A stretch of 19,859 bases of DNA from Eubacteriales Family XIII. Incertae Sedis bacterium (GTDB taxonomy: Bacteria; Bacillota; Clostridia; Peptostreptococcales; Anaerovoracaceae), in contig JAIRSA010000218.1 of assembly GCA_031255695.1 (NCBI GenBank), positions 1-19,859 of the forward strand. Reading direction: 5' to 3'. Under the pieces are notes generated by a model that saw only the letters and a program-made list of their open reading frames with translations, searched no databases and was not told where the DNA came from. Numbering within the stretch: position 1 is the first letter of the stretch; each line of letters begins with the position of its first letter. Position numbers and translations under genes: made by a program. This document shows positions 1 to 7,076 of this stretch, in pieces.

Positions 1-18
1 CGCCGCGCCTGCCGCCCG

Positions 19-885
19 CTACGCCTGCCTATTGCCTGCGGCGAGCGCCCACAGCCTCTCTTCCACGCCAAGGCCATCGAACTTCAGCGAGCCGTTGATG
101 CCGCTCCCGATCTCGACGCCCTTCTTCACGTCTTCGCCATGGAAATCCGACCCTCCCGTGACGAGCAGGCCGTATTTGTGCGCCAATGCCAGATACAGCC
201 TGGTCTGCCCACCGCTGTTTGTGCTGTAGTGGCATTCAAGCCCCTGCAGCCCTAGGCCGGCCAGCTCCGCAAGCGCCGCGTCAAGCTCTGCGCTGTCCAT
301 TCTGAGCGTGTTGGGGTGGGCAAGCACGGGCACGCCGCCCGCGCCTCTGATCAGGGCTATGCCGTGCTCCGGCGACGGTTTGGGCCTGTCCACAGACTTG
401 AATTCCGGGATGTCCAGATATCTTCTGAAAGCCTCGCCGGTGTTCGCGGCAAAGCCGGCGTCGACTATGGCGCGCGCGAAATGCGCACGGCCCGTGACCT
501 TGCCCTTCACATGCCGCCTGACCGCCTCATGCGTTATCGGGATCCCCTGTTTCGCGAGAAATACAACTATGCGCCCCTCCCGCTCCTCGCGGAGGCGCGC
601 AAACTCGGCGCTGGCCTGGACAAGCCTTGGATCCGAGCGTTCGACGCAATAGCCCAGTATGTGCATCTCGTGCCCGCCCTTGACGCTGATCTCGATCCCC
701 GGCACGAAAGCGATCCCCGCCGCCTTCGCGGCGGCTTCGCCCTCCTCAAGCCCCGCCACCGAATCGTGGTCGGTTATGGCCATCAGGCCTACGCCCTCGG
801 CCGCAGCCATGCCGACAACCTCGCTGGGCGTATGCTGCCCGTCCGATATGCTTGTATGAATATGCAGATCCGCTTTACAATACAT
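19..885 (-). CDS. PHP-domain metal-dependent phosphoesterase (YciV/RNase AM-like)
   Basis: The 288-aa protein carries the full PHP metal-site set: HIH (residues 8-10), D15, TDHD (H40), GIE (E65), GRAH (H135), LAHP (H190) and GSDFHG (D247, H249). The order and length fit the stand-alone TrpH/YciV branch. Characterised members are 3',5'-nucleoside bisphosphate phosphatases or 5'-3' exoribonucleases, probably cytosolic; the exact substrate here is inference. I chose ATG at 885 because the HIH motif normally begins within about ten residues of the N-terminus. An in-frame GTG at 912 would add nine residues. No good ribosome site precedes either start. TGGTATACT, an extended -10 element, ends six bases before the ATG, so the message may be leaderless. 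The gene is first in the window, with no co-directional partner visible to its left; the LytTR gene upstream points the same way, 182 bp away. Confidence 0.9.
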   Translation of the reverse strand: MYCKADLHIHTSISDGQHTPSEVVGMAAAEGVGLMAITDHDSVAGLEEGEAAAKAAGIAFVPGIEISVKGGHEMHILGYCVERSDPRLVQASAEFARLREEREGRIVVFLAKQGIPITHEAVRRHVKGKVTGRAHFARAIVDAGFAANTGEAFRRYLDIPEFKSVDRPKPSPEHGIALIRGAGGVPVLAHPNTLRMDSAELDAALAELAGLGLQGLECHYSTNSGGQTRLYLALAHKYGLLVTGGSDFHGEDVKKGVEIGSGINGSLKFDGLGVEERLWALAAGNRQA

Positions 886-891
886 GCTAAC

Positions 892-900
892 AGTATACCA
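892..900 (-). promoter_or_regulatory. Extended -10 promoter element of the PHP gene
   Basis: Read on the minus strand this is TGGTATACT, matching TGnTATAAT with one change in the hexamer. It ends six bases before the ATG at 885, so transcription would start at or next to the start codon. No convincing -35 hexamer lies upstream. The call rests on the -10 match and position only. Confidence 0.4.
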
Positions 901-1006
901 AATATCCCGCACCCTGCGCCATTGTTTTTTGCGCCGCCTTGCGCCGCGCCGCCTATCCGCCGCCTATCACGGCGCCGGCGCAGCGCGGCAATATCGCCAG
1001 CCCATG

Positions 1007-1070
1007 CTGTTCCCCGATTAAAACGCATAAAACGCAGATAAGATTTGCGCGATGATTTGCCGCCCTGCTA
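1007..1070. mobile_element. Solo half-copy of the MITE-like element
   Basis: Bases 1031-1070 match the reverse complement of 15114-15153, inside the intact element, at 38 of 40 positions. Bases 1007-1020 (CTGTTCCCCGATTA) match the terminal inverted repeat CTGTCCTCCGATTA at 12 of 14. A short AT-rich insertion (about 10 bases, 1021-1030) separates the two matches. Only one arm of the foldback is present. The inner end falls exactly on the stop codon of the LytTR gene (1068-1070), so the element has supplied the gene's terminator codon or abuts it. Confidence 0.7.
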
Positions 1071-1502
1071 ATCTTTTATCCGCGGCGCCCTCCGGCACTT
1101 TTTTGTTTCTTCACAGCTTTTTCTGAGGTATTCCAAGAAAGTCCTTCTGGCTTCCTGATATTTGTTGCGCCCCAGGACGATGTCATGCCCGCCCGCCATA
1201 CTCAGCACGCAGCCGCTGGCGCTCTCAAGCTTGTCCATGTTTATGGCCAGGCTCGCGTGGCACCTGTAGAATGGTTCGCCCAGCAGTTCCATCAGATCCG
1301 AAAGTTTCCCGTAATATTTGTAGTCCTTCGCGATGGTATGGATTATCAGCAGCCTCAGCTGGCTCTCGATATAGATAATATCGTCCTTCCTGAGGGCTAC
1401 TGTTTCAGAACGCGTATGTACGGGGATAACATCATCTCTCATCTTCTTCAAGCCTCCCGAAATCATGGACTTCCCACTGCGGTTTGCGATCTGCGGTTTC
1501 AT
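1068..1502 (-). CDS. Stand-alone LytTR-domain DNA-binding regulator
   Basis: The 144-aa protein has an N-terminal tail of about 22 residues and then a complete LytTR domain (about 23-130). Family features include VIPVHT, DIIYIES, the FYRCHASLAINMDKL segment (78-92), and a terminal NKYQEARRTFLEYLR helix. There is no receiver or membrane domain, so the input signal is unknown; it may be autoregulatory or bind a partner. I chose ATG at 1502 because GAAGG lies five bases upstream and TATAAT sits just before that; the reading frame is open further upstream but implausible. ATGs at 1466 and 1442 are alternatives. It is divergent from the glycosyltransferase at 1755, which is a natural candidate target (inference). 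The stop codon and everything downstream come from a MITE-like half element, so the last residues may differ from the ancestral C-terminus. Confidence 0.85.
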   Translation of the reverse strand: MKPQIANRSGKSMISGGLKKMRDDVIPVHTRSETVALRKDDIIYIESQLRLLIIHTIAKDYKYYGKLSDLMELLGEPFYRCHASLAINMDKLESASGCVLSMAGGHDIVLGRNKYQEARRTFLEYLRKSCEETKKCRRAPRIKD

Positions 1503-1517
1503 GCTGCCTTCAGGATT

Positions 1518-1547
1518 ATTATATTGCAGTTTTTCTATGAAAATCAA
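1518..1547 (-). promoter_or_regulatory. Promoter of the LytTR regulator gene
   Basis: The minus strand reads TTGATT (1542-1547), an 18-base spacer, then TATAAT (1518-1523). The -10 is a perfect match and the -35 matches 4 of 6. The start site would fall about nine bases before the ATG, giving a very short leader that just includes the GAAGG ribosome site. Confidence 0.65.
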
Positions 1548-1657
1548 TGGCAAAAACAAACAACTTTTTGCAAGTTTTGCCACTCTTGTTGCCGCCCCGC
1601 GCAGCCGCCGCGGCATCAACCGATACATTGCGGATCGGTAAAAATTTTATTAAAATC

Positions 1658-1686
1658 ATGACAAAAGTTCCCCAAAATGTTATAAT
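1658..1686 (+). promoter_or_regulatory. Promoter of the glycosyltransferase gene
   Basis: ATGACA (1658-1663), a 17-base spacer and TATAAT (1681-1686), with TG at 1678-1679 making an extended -10. The predicted leader to the ATG at 1755 is about 60 nt. It is divergent from the LytTR promoter, with about 110 bp between the two -35 boxes, so one regulator could act on both. Confidence 0.75.
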
Positions 1687-1754
1687 ATTTGTGTATTGCT
1701 TTGATTGTGTTCAAAAGCCTTCGGTAAACATCGAATATAGGGGGAAAATGTATT

Positions 1755-4124
1755 ATGAAGCTATCGATCTGCTGGATAACGAAGAACGAAGAGTTTAATA
1801 TCTCGCGCTCCATCCAGAGCTACCGCGAGAACGCCGATGAGCTGATCGTCGTCGATACCGGCTCCACCGACAACACTATCGAAGCCGCCAGGAGCCTCGG
1901 CGCGACAGTGGCCGAATTCGAATGGATCGGCGATTTCGCGGCAGCGAGGAACTACGCGCTGTCCCTGGCCACCGGCGACATCATCATGTGCCCTGACGCG
2001 GACATGTGGTTCGACCCGCCGTTCAGCAAGGCCGAACGCGCCGATATCGAGGCTGCGCTGTCCCGCCCGGACATCGACGCCGTATTCGGGACCATCGTGG
2101 ATGTCGAAGACGCGACCGGGATCGTGATGAACGAGGCGCCGCTCGTGATCGCCTTCAAGAACTCCCCCGACCTAAAATATACAGGCCCCATACACGAGCG
2201 CATCGCGCATCTGGACGGTTCCAACCCCGACAGCCACTTCCTCAGCAACATACGCATATTCCACTCCGGCTATTCCGAGGCCGTGCTGCGCCAAAAGGCC
2301 GGGCGGAACATCGACCTTTTGAACAAGGCCGCCAAGATTGAGGAAGAGCAGCTTGGGGGCGCGCACACGCCGCTTACCGATTTCTACATAATGCGTGAAA
2401 ATCTGGCCGAGGATTCTATCGATATAGCATTTGACTCCTTCATGAGGCTGCACAAAAACCCCAGATCCGTCGCCGCGCTGAAACCATTCGTGGCCATAGC
2501 CACGACCTACTTCTACATAGGGCTCCGGATCGGGTCCCTGGCCCGCGAAAGGGTCAGCCGCGCCGACATTTACAACAACCTGGTCCTGCTGATGAAAAAG
2601 CTCTATCCCGGTTTCTCCGGCTCCGAAAGCATAGACCTGCTCTACCAGCTGGTCTTTGACATGAGGTATGACGTATTCCTGGACGGCTTCGAGAAGATAT
2701 GGCGCTCCTTCAACCCCAAAGCGCAAAACTCCAACAGCGACTCAGTGCGCGCCTTTGCGGAGATCAGCATGAATGCGGCCCTCATATGCTGGCGCCTCGG
2801 CAAGCTCGACTTGGCATTCGACTACGCCATCGCCCGGCTGAAATGCTCCGACGTCTTTGAAATGGACGCTTTCACTATACTGCTGTCATGCGTAAAGGGG
2901 CAGCCGGAATCCGAGATAGTGGTCTTTCTGAGCAGCCTGTTCGACTGTTCTGTCCCCATAAAGGCCCACACCCTTGCCGAAGGGCTTCATCATCAGGGCT
3001 TCCAGACGGTTTTCAAATACTTCGTCATGAAGCAGCTGGAGCTTGGCACCGCGTCGAAGAAGCATTTCCTGACACTACTGCTGCTTAACGGCAACTACAG
3101 CGAGGCCATCAGCAATGCGCTGTCCATGGAAGGCGCCTGCGATCCTGCCCTCATATCCGACACGGTCTTCCTGGCGCTCTTCTGCTCAGGGGACGATGGG
3201 CTTTACCAGCAGCACTCCGGGCGCCTGGACCCCGCCTGCAACGAGATGATGAAATGCTGCCGCTCCGGTGAAATGGCGCGGAGCATCTCCCTGTTCAAGC
3301 CGCAGCTCATTTCCGCCTACTACTCCCAGATCGCCTTTATCGCCGGCATCCCGAAAGCGCTGCGTTTCCTGTACCTATTCAGGCTCTATCCGGATGTCTG
3401 CTTCACAATAGAATCGAAGTACTATATCGAGAATTCCATGTACGCTGACGTCATGCACTCGGAATACTTCTATGAGATGAGCCCCGGCACGCTGAATGAC
3501 CAGCTCGTCTTCGCCTCCCTGCTGAGGACCGGCAATTTCGGGCAGGCCTTTGAACATGTGGCAAGCAGGATCGAGAAGCACGGGGCCGATCAGATGCTGC
3601 TGAACCAGCTGCTGTCCGTAGCCATCGCCGGGGACAGGGACACGGCCGCCGAGGCCCGCAAACTGCACGAATACCATTTTTACCTTTTCAATGAATATAT
3701 TGACATGGGCGACGTGGCCCGCACGGGCATCACTTTCGACAATACGGCGAAACGCGACAAGAAGAGGCTGTCCGAACTCAGCGCTGAGGATTTCAGCCGC
3801 GAGATCGCCGCGGACGCCTATACGACAAGCCGGCCCGAATACCTGGGCGCCCTCTCGGACGCCGCGAAAGTCTACGAGAAAAATGGCCTCCACGCAATGG
3901 CCGCGCACTGCTACACGCGCCTCTGCGCCTGCGGCCACGATCCGTCCATTACATCCGCCGCGCTGGCGCGCGTCTTCAAGAAACTGAACAACAAAGGCCT
4001 CAGCAACTATATGATGCAGATCTCGGAGGCAGGCGGCATGCCGCAGCCCGGCATGGCCGGCCCTGTGCTCACGCCTGAAAACTCAAGGGCCGCCTTCCCT
4101 TCAAAGGCGCGCAGGCTGAATTAG
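1755..4124 (+). CDS. Family 2 glycosyltransferase with long helical C-terminal region
   Basis: The 789-aa protein has an N-terminal GT-A fold of the GT2 family: SICWITKNEE (4-13), VVDTGSTDNT (32-41), the WIGDFAAARNYAL segment (57-69), and the DxD-type metal motif DADMW (81-85). This is the clostridial layout of a short transferase domain followed by several hundred residues of tetratricopeptide-like helical sequence. There are no convincing membrane segments or signal peptide, so it is probably cytoplasmic, using a nucleotide-sugar donor. Relatives modify proteins or cell-surface glycans; the acceptor here is unknown. The ATG at 1755 follows AGGGGG 11 bases upstream, rather far, but the conserved N-terminus starts right there. 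It is monocistronic, convergent with secG, and transcribed from the divergent promoter region shared with the LytTR gene. The C-terminal 500 residues carry no motif I recognise. Confidence 0.88.
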   Translation: MKLSICWITKNEEFNISRSIQSYRENADELIVVDTGSTDNTIEAARSLGATVAEFEWIGDFAAARNYALSLATGDIIMCPDADMWFDPPFSKAERADIEAALSRPDIDAVFGTIVDVEDATGIVMNEAPLVIAFKNSPDLKYTGPIHERIAHLDGSNPDSHFLSNIRIFHSGYSEAVLRQKAGRNIDLLNKAAKIEEEQLGGAHTPLTDFYIMRENLAEDSIDIAFDSFMRLHKNPRSVAALKPFVAIATTYFYIGLRIGSLARERVSRADIYNNLVLLMKKLYPGFSGSESIDLLYQLVFDMRYDVFLDGFEKIWRSFNPKAQNSNSDSVRAFAEISMNAALICWRLGKLDLAFDYAIARLKCSDVFEMDAFTILLSCVKGQPESEIVVFLSSLFDCSVPIKAHTLAEGLHHQGFQTVFKYFVMKQLELGTASKKHFLTLLLLNGNYSEAISNALSMEGACDPALISDTVFLALFCSGDDGLYQQHSGRLDPACNEMMKCCRSGEMARSISLFKPQLISAYYSQIAFIAGIPKALRFLYLFRLYPDVCFTIESKYYIENSMYADVMHSEYFYEMSPGTLNDQLVFASLLRTGNFGQAFEHVASRIEKHGADQMLLNQLLSVAIAGDRDTAAEARKLHEYHFYLFNEYIDMGDVARTGITFDNTAKRDKKRLSELSAEDFSREIAADAYTTSRPEYLGALSDAAKVYEKNGLHAMAAHCYTRLCACGHDPSITSAALARVFKKLNNKGLSNYMMQISEAGGMPQPGMAGPVLTPENSRAAFPSKARRLN

Positions 4125-4130
4125 CGCGGG

Positions 4131-4247
4131 CGGGTCAATGCGCCGGGCGCGGGCGCAGCAAAACCCTGCGGGGTTTCGCCCATGGCGTGGCATAAAAAAG
4201 CCCGGCCATGCCGGGTCGATGCGCCGGGCGCGGGCGCAGCAAAGCCC
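4131..4247. repeat. Pair of 36-bp direct repeats in the glycosyltransferase-secG gap
   Basis: Copies lie at 4131-4166 and 4212-4247, differing at two positions, 81 bp apart. Each contains the GC-rich core GCGCCGGGCGCGGGCGC followed by AGCAAA. The stretch between them holds a small AAACCC/GGGTTT hairpin (4161-4176) and the secG terminator. A local duplication is the simplest origin. The 248-bp convergent gap otherwise shows no gene. Confidence 0.8.
4194..4216 (-). terminator. Intrinsic terminator of the secG transcript
   Basis: On the minus strand CCCGGC, loop ATG, GCCGGG forms a perfect six-base-pair stem followed by CTTTTTTA. It lies about 155 bases beyond the secG stop codon and is the natural end of the gap-pgk-tpiA-eno-secG block. 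On the plus strand no T-run follows, so it would not stop the convergent glycosyltransferase message efficiently. Confidence 0.85.
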
Positions 4248-4372
4248 GGCGCAGCCAGCCCAAACGGGGCGCCAGCCGTGCCGGACCTAATATCGCATAC
4301 CGGACATATTTATCGCGCATGCCGCACCCGCCAGGCGCGGCGCCAGCCATGCCTGCGGGGGACCGTATAGGC

Positions 4373-4621
4373 TCAGCCGGCTACTGCGACGAGCACCAGC
4401 GAACACAGTATGAACACTACCGCCCCTACCATGGTCACCTTGCTCAGTATAGCTTCGTAGCCACGGCTCTTCTTCTTTCCGAAAAGCTGTTCCGCGCCGC
4501 CTCCTATCGAGCCGGACAGGCCGGCGCTGTTGCCGGACTGCAGCAAGATGCTGGCAATCAGCACAAGGCTTGAGACGGAAAGAAATACCATGATTATTAT
4601 GCGCAAGGCTTCGTTAGTCAA
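4373..4621 (-). CDS. secG: Protein translocase subunit SecG
   Basis: The 82-aa protein has two transmembrane helices (about 7-28 and 60-80). The connecting loop has the family pattern LLQSGNSAGLSGSIGGGAEQLFGKKK (described as residues 26-51, not quoted further). SecG associates with SecYE in the membrane and aids preprotein export. The start is TTG at 4621: GGAGG lies seven bases upstream, the first helix begins directly after, and the open frame upstream has no SecG-like sequence. Enolase precedes it by 243 bp, the common Firmicutes order. A TATAAT just before the ribosome site may give secG its own transcript, and the strong terminator at 4194-4216 closes the unit. Confidence 0.92.
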   Translation of the reverse strand: MTNEALRIIIMVFLSVSSLVLIASILLQSGNSAGLSGSIGGGAEQLFGKKKSRGYEAILSKVTMVGAVVFILCSLVLVAVAG

Positions 4622-4628
4622 AATTGCA

Positions 4629-4642
4629 CCTCCCAGATTATA
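4629..4642 (-). promoter_or_regulatory. secG ribosome site deciding a TTG start, with a possible -10 box
   Basis: On the minus strand, TATAAT (4637-4642) is followed after three bases by GGAGG (4629-4633), then seven bases to TTG (4619-4621). The ribosome site fixes the TTG start. The -10 match is perfect but no clear -35 lies 17-18 bases upstream, so the promoter is tentative. Confidence 0.6.
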
Positions 4643-4796
4643 CATTATCGGCATCATCGGCGTACAGATCAGCGCCTGCGCCGCGCCCGCGCTGCGCACA
4701 GCACGCCGCCGCGCTTCATCCACGCCAAACCCACGCCAAACCCACATCGGCCGCAAAGCACTGCAATAGATTCTACCACATAAGCGTCTCTATTTC

Positions 4797-4814
4797 AAGC
4801 CCTTATTGGGGCTT
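4797..4814 (-). terminator. Weak hairpin downstream of eno
   Basis: AAGCCC and GGGCTT form a six-base-pair stem with a six-base loop, about 50 bases after the enolase stop. On the minus strand it is followed by GAAAT rather than a T-run, so it may only attenuate transcription into secG or protect the eno mRNA end. Confidence 0.3.
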
Positions 4815-4864
4815 TTCAAAGTGCCGGCGCGGACCGCCGCAATGCCTCTGTATTTGCCCAGGGC

Positions 4865-6160
4865 CTATTTGCCGCCCGACAGATTGTAGAAGGCGTCCAG
4901 GCCTGCATAGTCCGCAGTCTTCCCAAGCTCTTCCTCTATCCGCAGCAGCTGGTTGTATTTCGCTATGCGGTCCGTCCTTGAGAGCGAGCCCGTCTTGATC
5001 TGGCCGGCATTGGTGGCGACCACGATGTCGGCTATGGTCACGTCCTCGGTCTCGCCTGAGCGGTGCGACACGATGGCCGTATATCCCGCCTTCTTCGCCA
5101 TCTCTATGGCATCCAGGGTCTCCGTCAATGTGCCGATCTGGTTTACCTTGACCAGTATGGCGTTCGCCACGCCCTTCTTGATCCCGTCCGAAAGCCGCCT
5201 GGTGTTCGTGACAAAGAGATCGTCGCCCACAAGCTGCACCTTGCCGCCCAGCCTGTCCGTGAGAAGTTTCCAGCCGTCCCAGTCGTCTTCCGAAAGCCCG
5301 TCCTCTATCGAGATGATCGGGTACTTCGATGTCAGATCCTCATAGTACGCGACAAGCTCTTCGGCAGTCTTGTCGACGCCCTCCCCCTTGAAATGGTAGA
5401 TCTTCTTGTCCGCGTCGTACATCTCGGTCGCGGCGACGTCAAGGGCGATCTTCACATCGTCGCCGGGCTTGTAGCCGGCGCCCTCTATCGCCTCGATTAT
5501 GACCTTGATCGCGTCCTCGTTCGTCTTCAGGTTGGGTGCAAAGCCGCCTTCGTCGCCCACGGCCGTGTTCATGCCGCGCCCTTTGAGGACCGCCTTCAAG
5601 CTATGGAACACCTCCGCGCCCATCCTCAGCCCTTCGCGGAAGGACTTGGCCCCGACCGGCATCACCATGAACTCCTGGATATCGACGGAATTGTCCGCAT
5701 GCTCCCCGCCATTGAGGATGTTCATCATCGGGGTCGGCAGCGTCTTGCCGTTGACCCCGCCGATATACCTGTAAAGCGGCATGCCCAGCTCGTTCGCGGC
5801 CGCGTGGGCCACTGCCAGCGACACGCCCAGTATGGCGTTGGCGCCAAACTTCTCCTTGTTCGGCGTGCCGTCAAGCTCGATCAGCAGCCCGTCGATCCCT
5901 GCCTGATCCAGCGCGTCCTCGCCTATCAGCTCCTCTGCTATCATCAGGTTGACGTTGCTGACGGCCGTCAGCACGCCCTTGCCCAGATACCGGGCTTTGT
6001 CGCCGTCGCGGAGCTCCACGGCCTCATGCGCCCCCGTAGAGGCGCCGGACGGCACTATCGCGCGCCCCCTGGTCCCGCTCTCAAGCAGGACTTCCACCTC
6101 GACAGTGGGGTTCCCGCGCGAATCAAGCACTTCCCTCGCAATTATATCTTCTATCTGCAT
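4865..6160 (-). CDS. eno: Enolase (phosphopyruvate hydratase)
   Basis: The 431-aa protein converts 2-phosphoglycerate to phosphoenolpyruvate. It is full length, with DSRGNPTVE (12-20), the SGASTG loop (38-43), the catalytic acid in GDEGGF (E204), metal ligands around D241, E286 and D313, the catalytic lysine K338, and the SHRSGETED signature (365-373). The start is ATG at 6160 with GAGG ten bases upstream; the longer in-frame extension is not enolase-like. It follows tpiA after a 103-bp gap with an inverted repeat that may be a separate promoter or operator. The phosphoglycerate mutase gene gpmI, which normally sits between tpiA and eno, is missing. Confidence 0.98.
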   Translation of the reverse strand: MQIEDIIAREVLDSRGNPTVEVEVLLESGTRGRAIVPSGASTGAHEAVELRDGDKARYLGKGVLTAVSNVNLMIAEELIGEDALDQAGIDGLLIELDGTPNKEKFGANAILGVSLAVAHAAANELGMPLYRYIGGVNGKTLPTPMMNILNGGEHADNSVDIQEFMVMPVGAKSFREGLRMGAEVFHSLKAVLKGRGMNTAVGDEGGFAPNLKTNEDAIKVIIEAIEGAGYKPGDDVKIALDVAATEMYDADKKIYHFKGEGVDKTAEELVAYYEDLTSKYPIISIEDGLSEDDWDGWKLLTDRLGGKVQLVGDDLFVTNTRRLSDGIKKGVANAILVKVNQIGTLTETLDAIEMAKKAGYTAIVSHRSGETEDVTIADIVVATNAGQIKTGSLSRTDRIAKYNQLLRIEEELGKTADYAGLDAFYNLSGGK

Positions 6161-6194
6161 TGCTAATTCACCTCTCTTCAGTACGCCCGCAGCG

Positions 6195-6223
6195 GCGGGC
6201 ACATCGATATCATACGTGCCCGC
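6195..6223 (-). promoter_or_regulatory. Inverted repeat around a -10-like sequence upstream of eno
   Basis: GCGGGCAC (6195-6202) and GTGCCCGC (6216-6223) are perfect eight-base arms around 13 bases. On the minus strand the loop begins with TATGAT right after the first arm's GTGCCCGC partner sequence region, resembling a -10 box. No clear -35 was found. It could be an operator on an internal promoter or an RNA hairpin ahead of the eno ribosome site. Confidence 0.35.
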
Positions 6224-6263
6224 ACACAGCAACGGTACAGGCCAAAGCCCATCCGCCGGCCGG

Positions 6264-7016
6264 CTACGGCCTGACTATCTTTATGAAATCCTCGGCGACA
6301 AGGCTTGCGCCGCCTACCAAGGCCCCATCAACGTCTTCTATTTCCAGTATCTCCGCTATATTGCCCGGCTTGACGCTCCCGCCGTACAGAATACGCAGCT
6401 GCGCCCCGGCTTCGTCGCCGAATATCGAGCAGGCCGTCCTGCGTATGAATGCGCAGATCGAATCCACCTGCTCAGGCGTGGCGGTCCGCCCCGTGCCTAT
6501 CGCCCATATGGGCTCATAGGCGATCACCAGGCTGGCGGCATGCCCTGCCCCAAGCCCCTCGAGATCCTTCCTGAGCTGCCCGGAGACTATCTCCTGCTCC
6601 ATGCCGGCGTCCCTGTGCTCAAGTTTCTCCCCGACGCACAGTATCGGGCTGATGCCGTGCCCGAAAAGCTTGTGCAGCTTCTTGTTGGCCGTCTCGTCCG
6701 TCTCGCCGAAATACTCCCTGCGCTCCGAATGCGCCACTATCGTGTAATCGACGCCTATCTCGACAAGCATGCCCGGCGAAACCTCGCCTGTGAAAGCGCC
6801 CTGCTCCTCGAAATGGACATTCTGCGCGCCGAGCTTGATGCCCGTCCCCGCGAATGCCCCCTTCAGCGCAGACAGCTGGGTGAACGGCGCGCATATGGCG
6901 GCCTCCGCCTCGGCGCCCGCATCCTTGTAGAGCTTCTTGAAGGCCTCCGCGAAGCTCAGCGCCTCGGCGGTCGTCTTGAACATCTTCCAGTTCCCTGCAA
7001 TCAATGTTTTACGCAT
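6264..7016 (-). CDS. tpiA: Triosephosphate isomerase
   Basis: The 250-aa protein interconverts dihydroxyacetone phosphate and glyceraldehyde 3-phosphate. All catalytic features are present: AGNWKM with K11, the VAHSERR segment with H96, and the AYEPIWAIGTG signature with E168 and the flexible loop 6. The YGGSV phosphate-binding segment (211-215) is also present. Length is the family norm. The ATG at 7016 has AGGAG five bases upstream. It lies 60 bp downstream of pgk and is probably co-transcribed with gap and pgk; the pgk-tpiA gap has GCTGCG/CGCAGC arms that could form a processing hairpin. Confidence 0.98.
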   Translation of the reverse strand: MRKTLIAGNWKMFKTTAEALSFAEAFKKLYKDAGAEAEAAICAPFTQLSALKGAFAGTGIKLGAQNVHFEEQGAFTGEVSPGMLVEIGVDYTIVAHSERREYFGETDETANKKLHKLFGHGISPILCVGEKLEHRDAGMEQEIVSGQLRKDLEGLGAGHAASLVIAYEPIWAIGTGRTATPEQVDSICAFIRRTACSIFGDEAGAQLRILYGGSVKPGNIAEILEIEDVDGALVGGASLVAEDFIKIVRP

Positions 7017-7076
7017 AGCTTCTCCTATGTCTCTGCATGCTGCGCCATATTCGCATACATTATTTTCACGCAGCCC

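Noticed and set aside
1503..1754. LytTR-type paired binding sites
   Set aside because: The closest sequences deviate at several consensus positions and lack the expected spacing.
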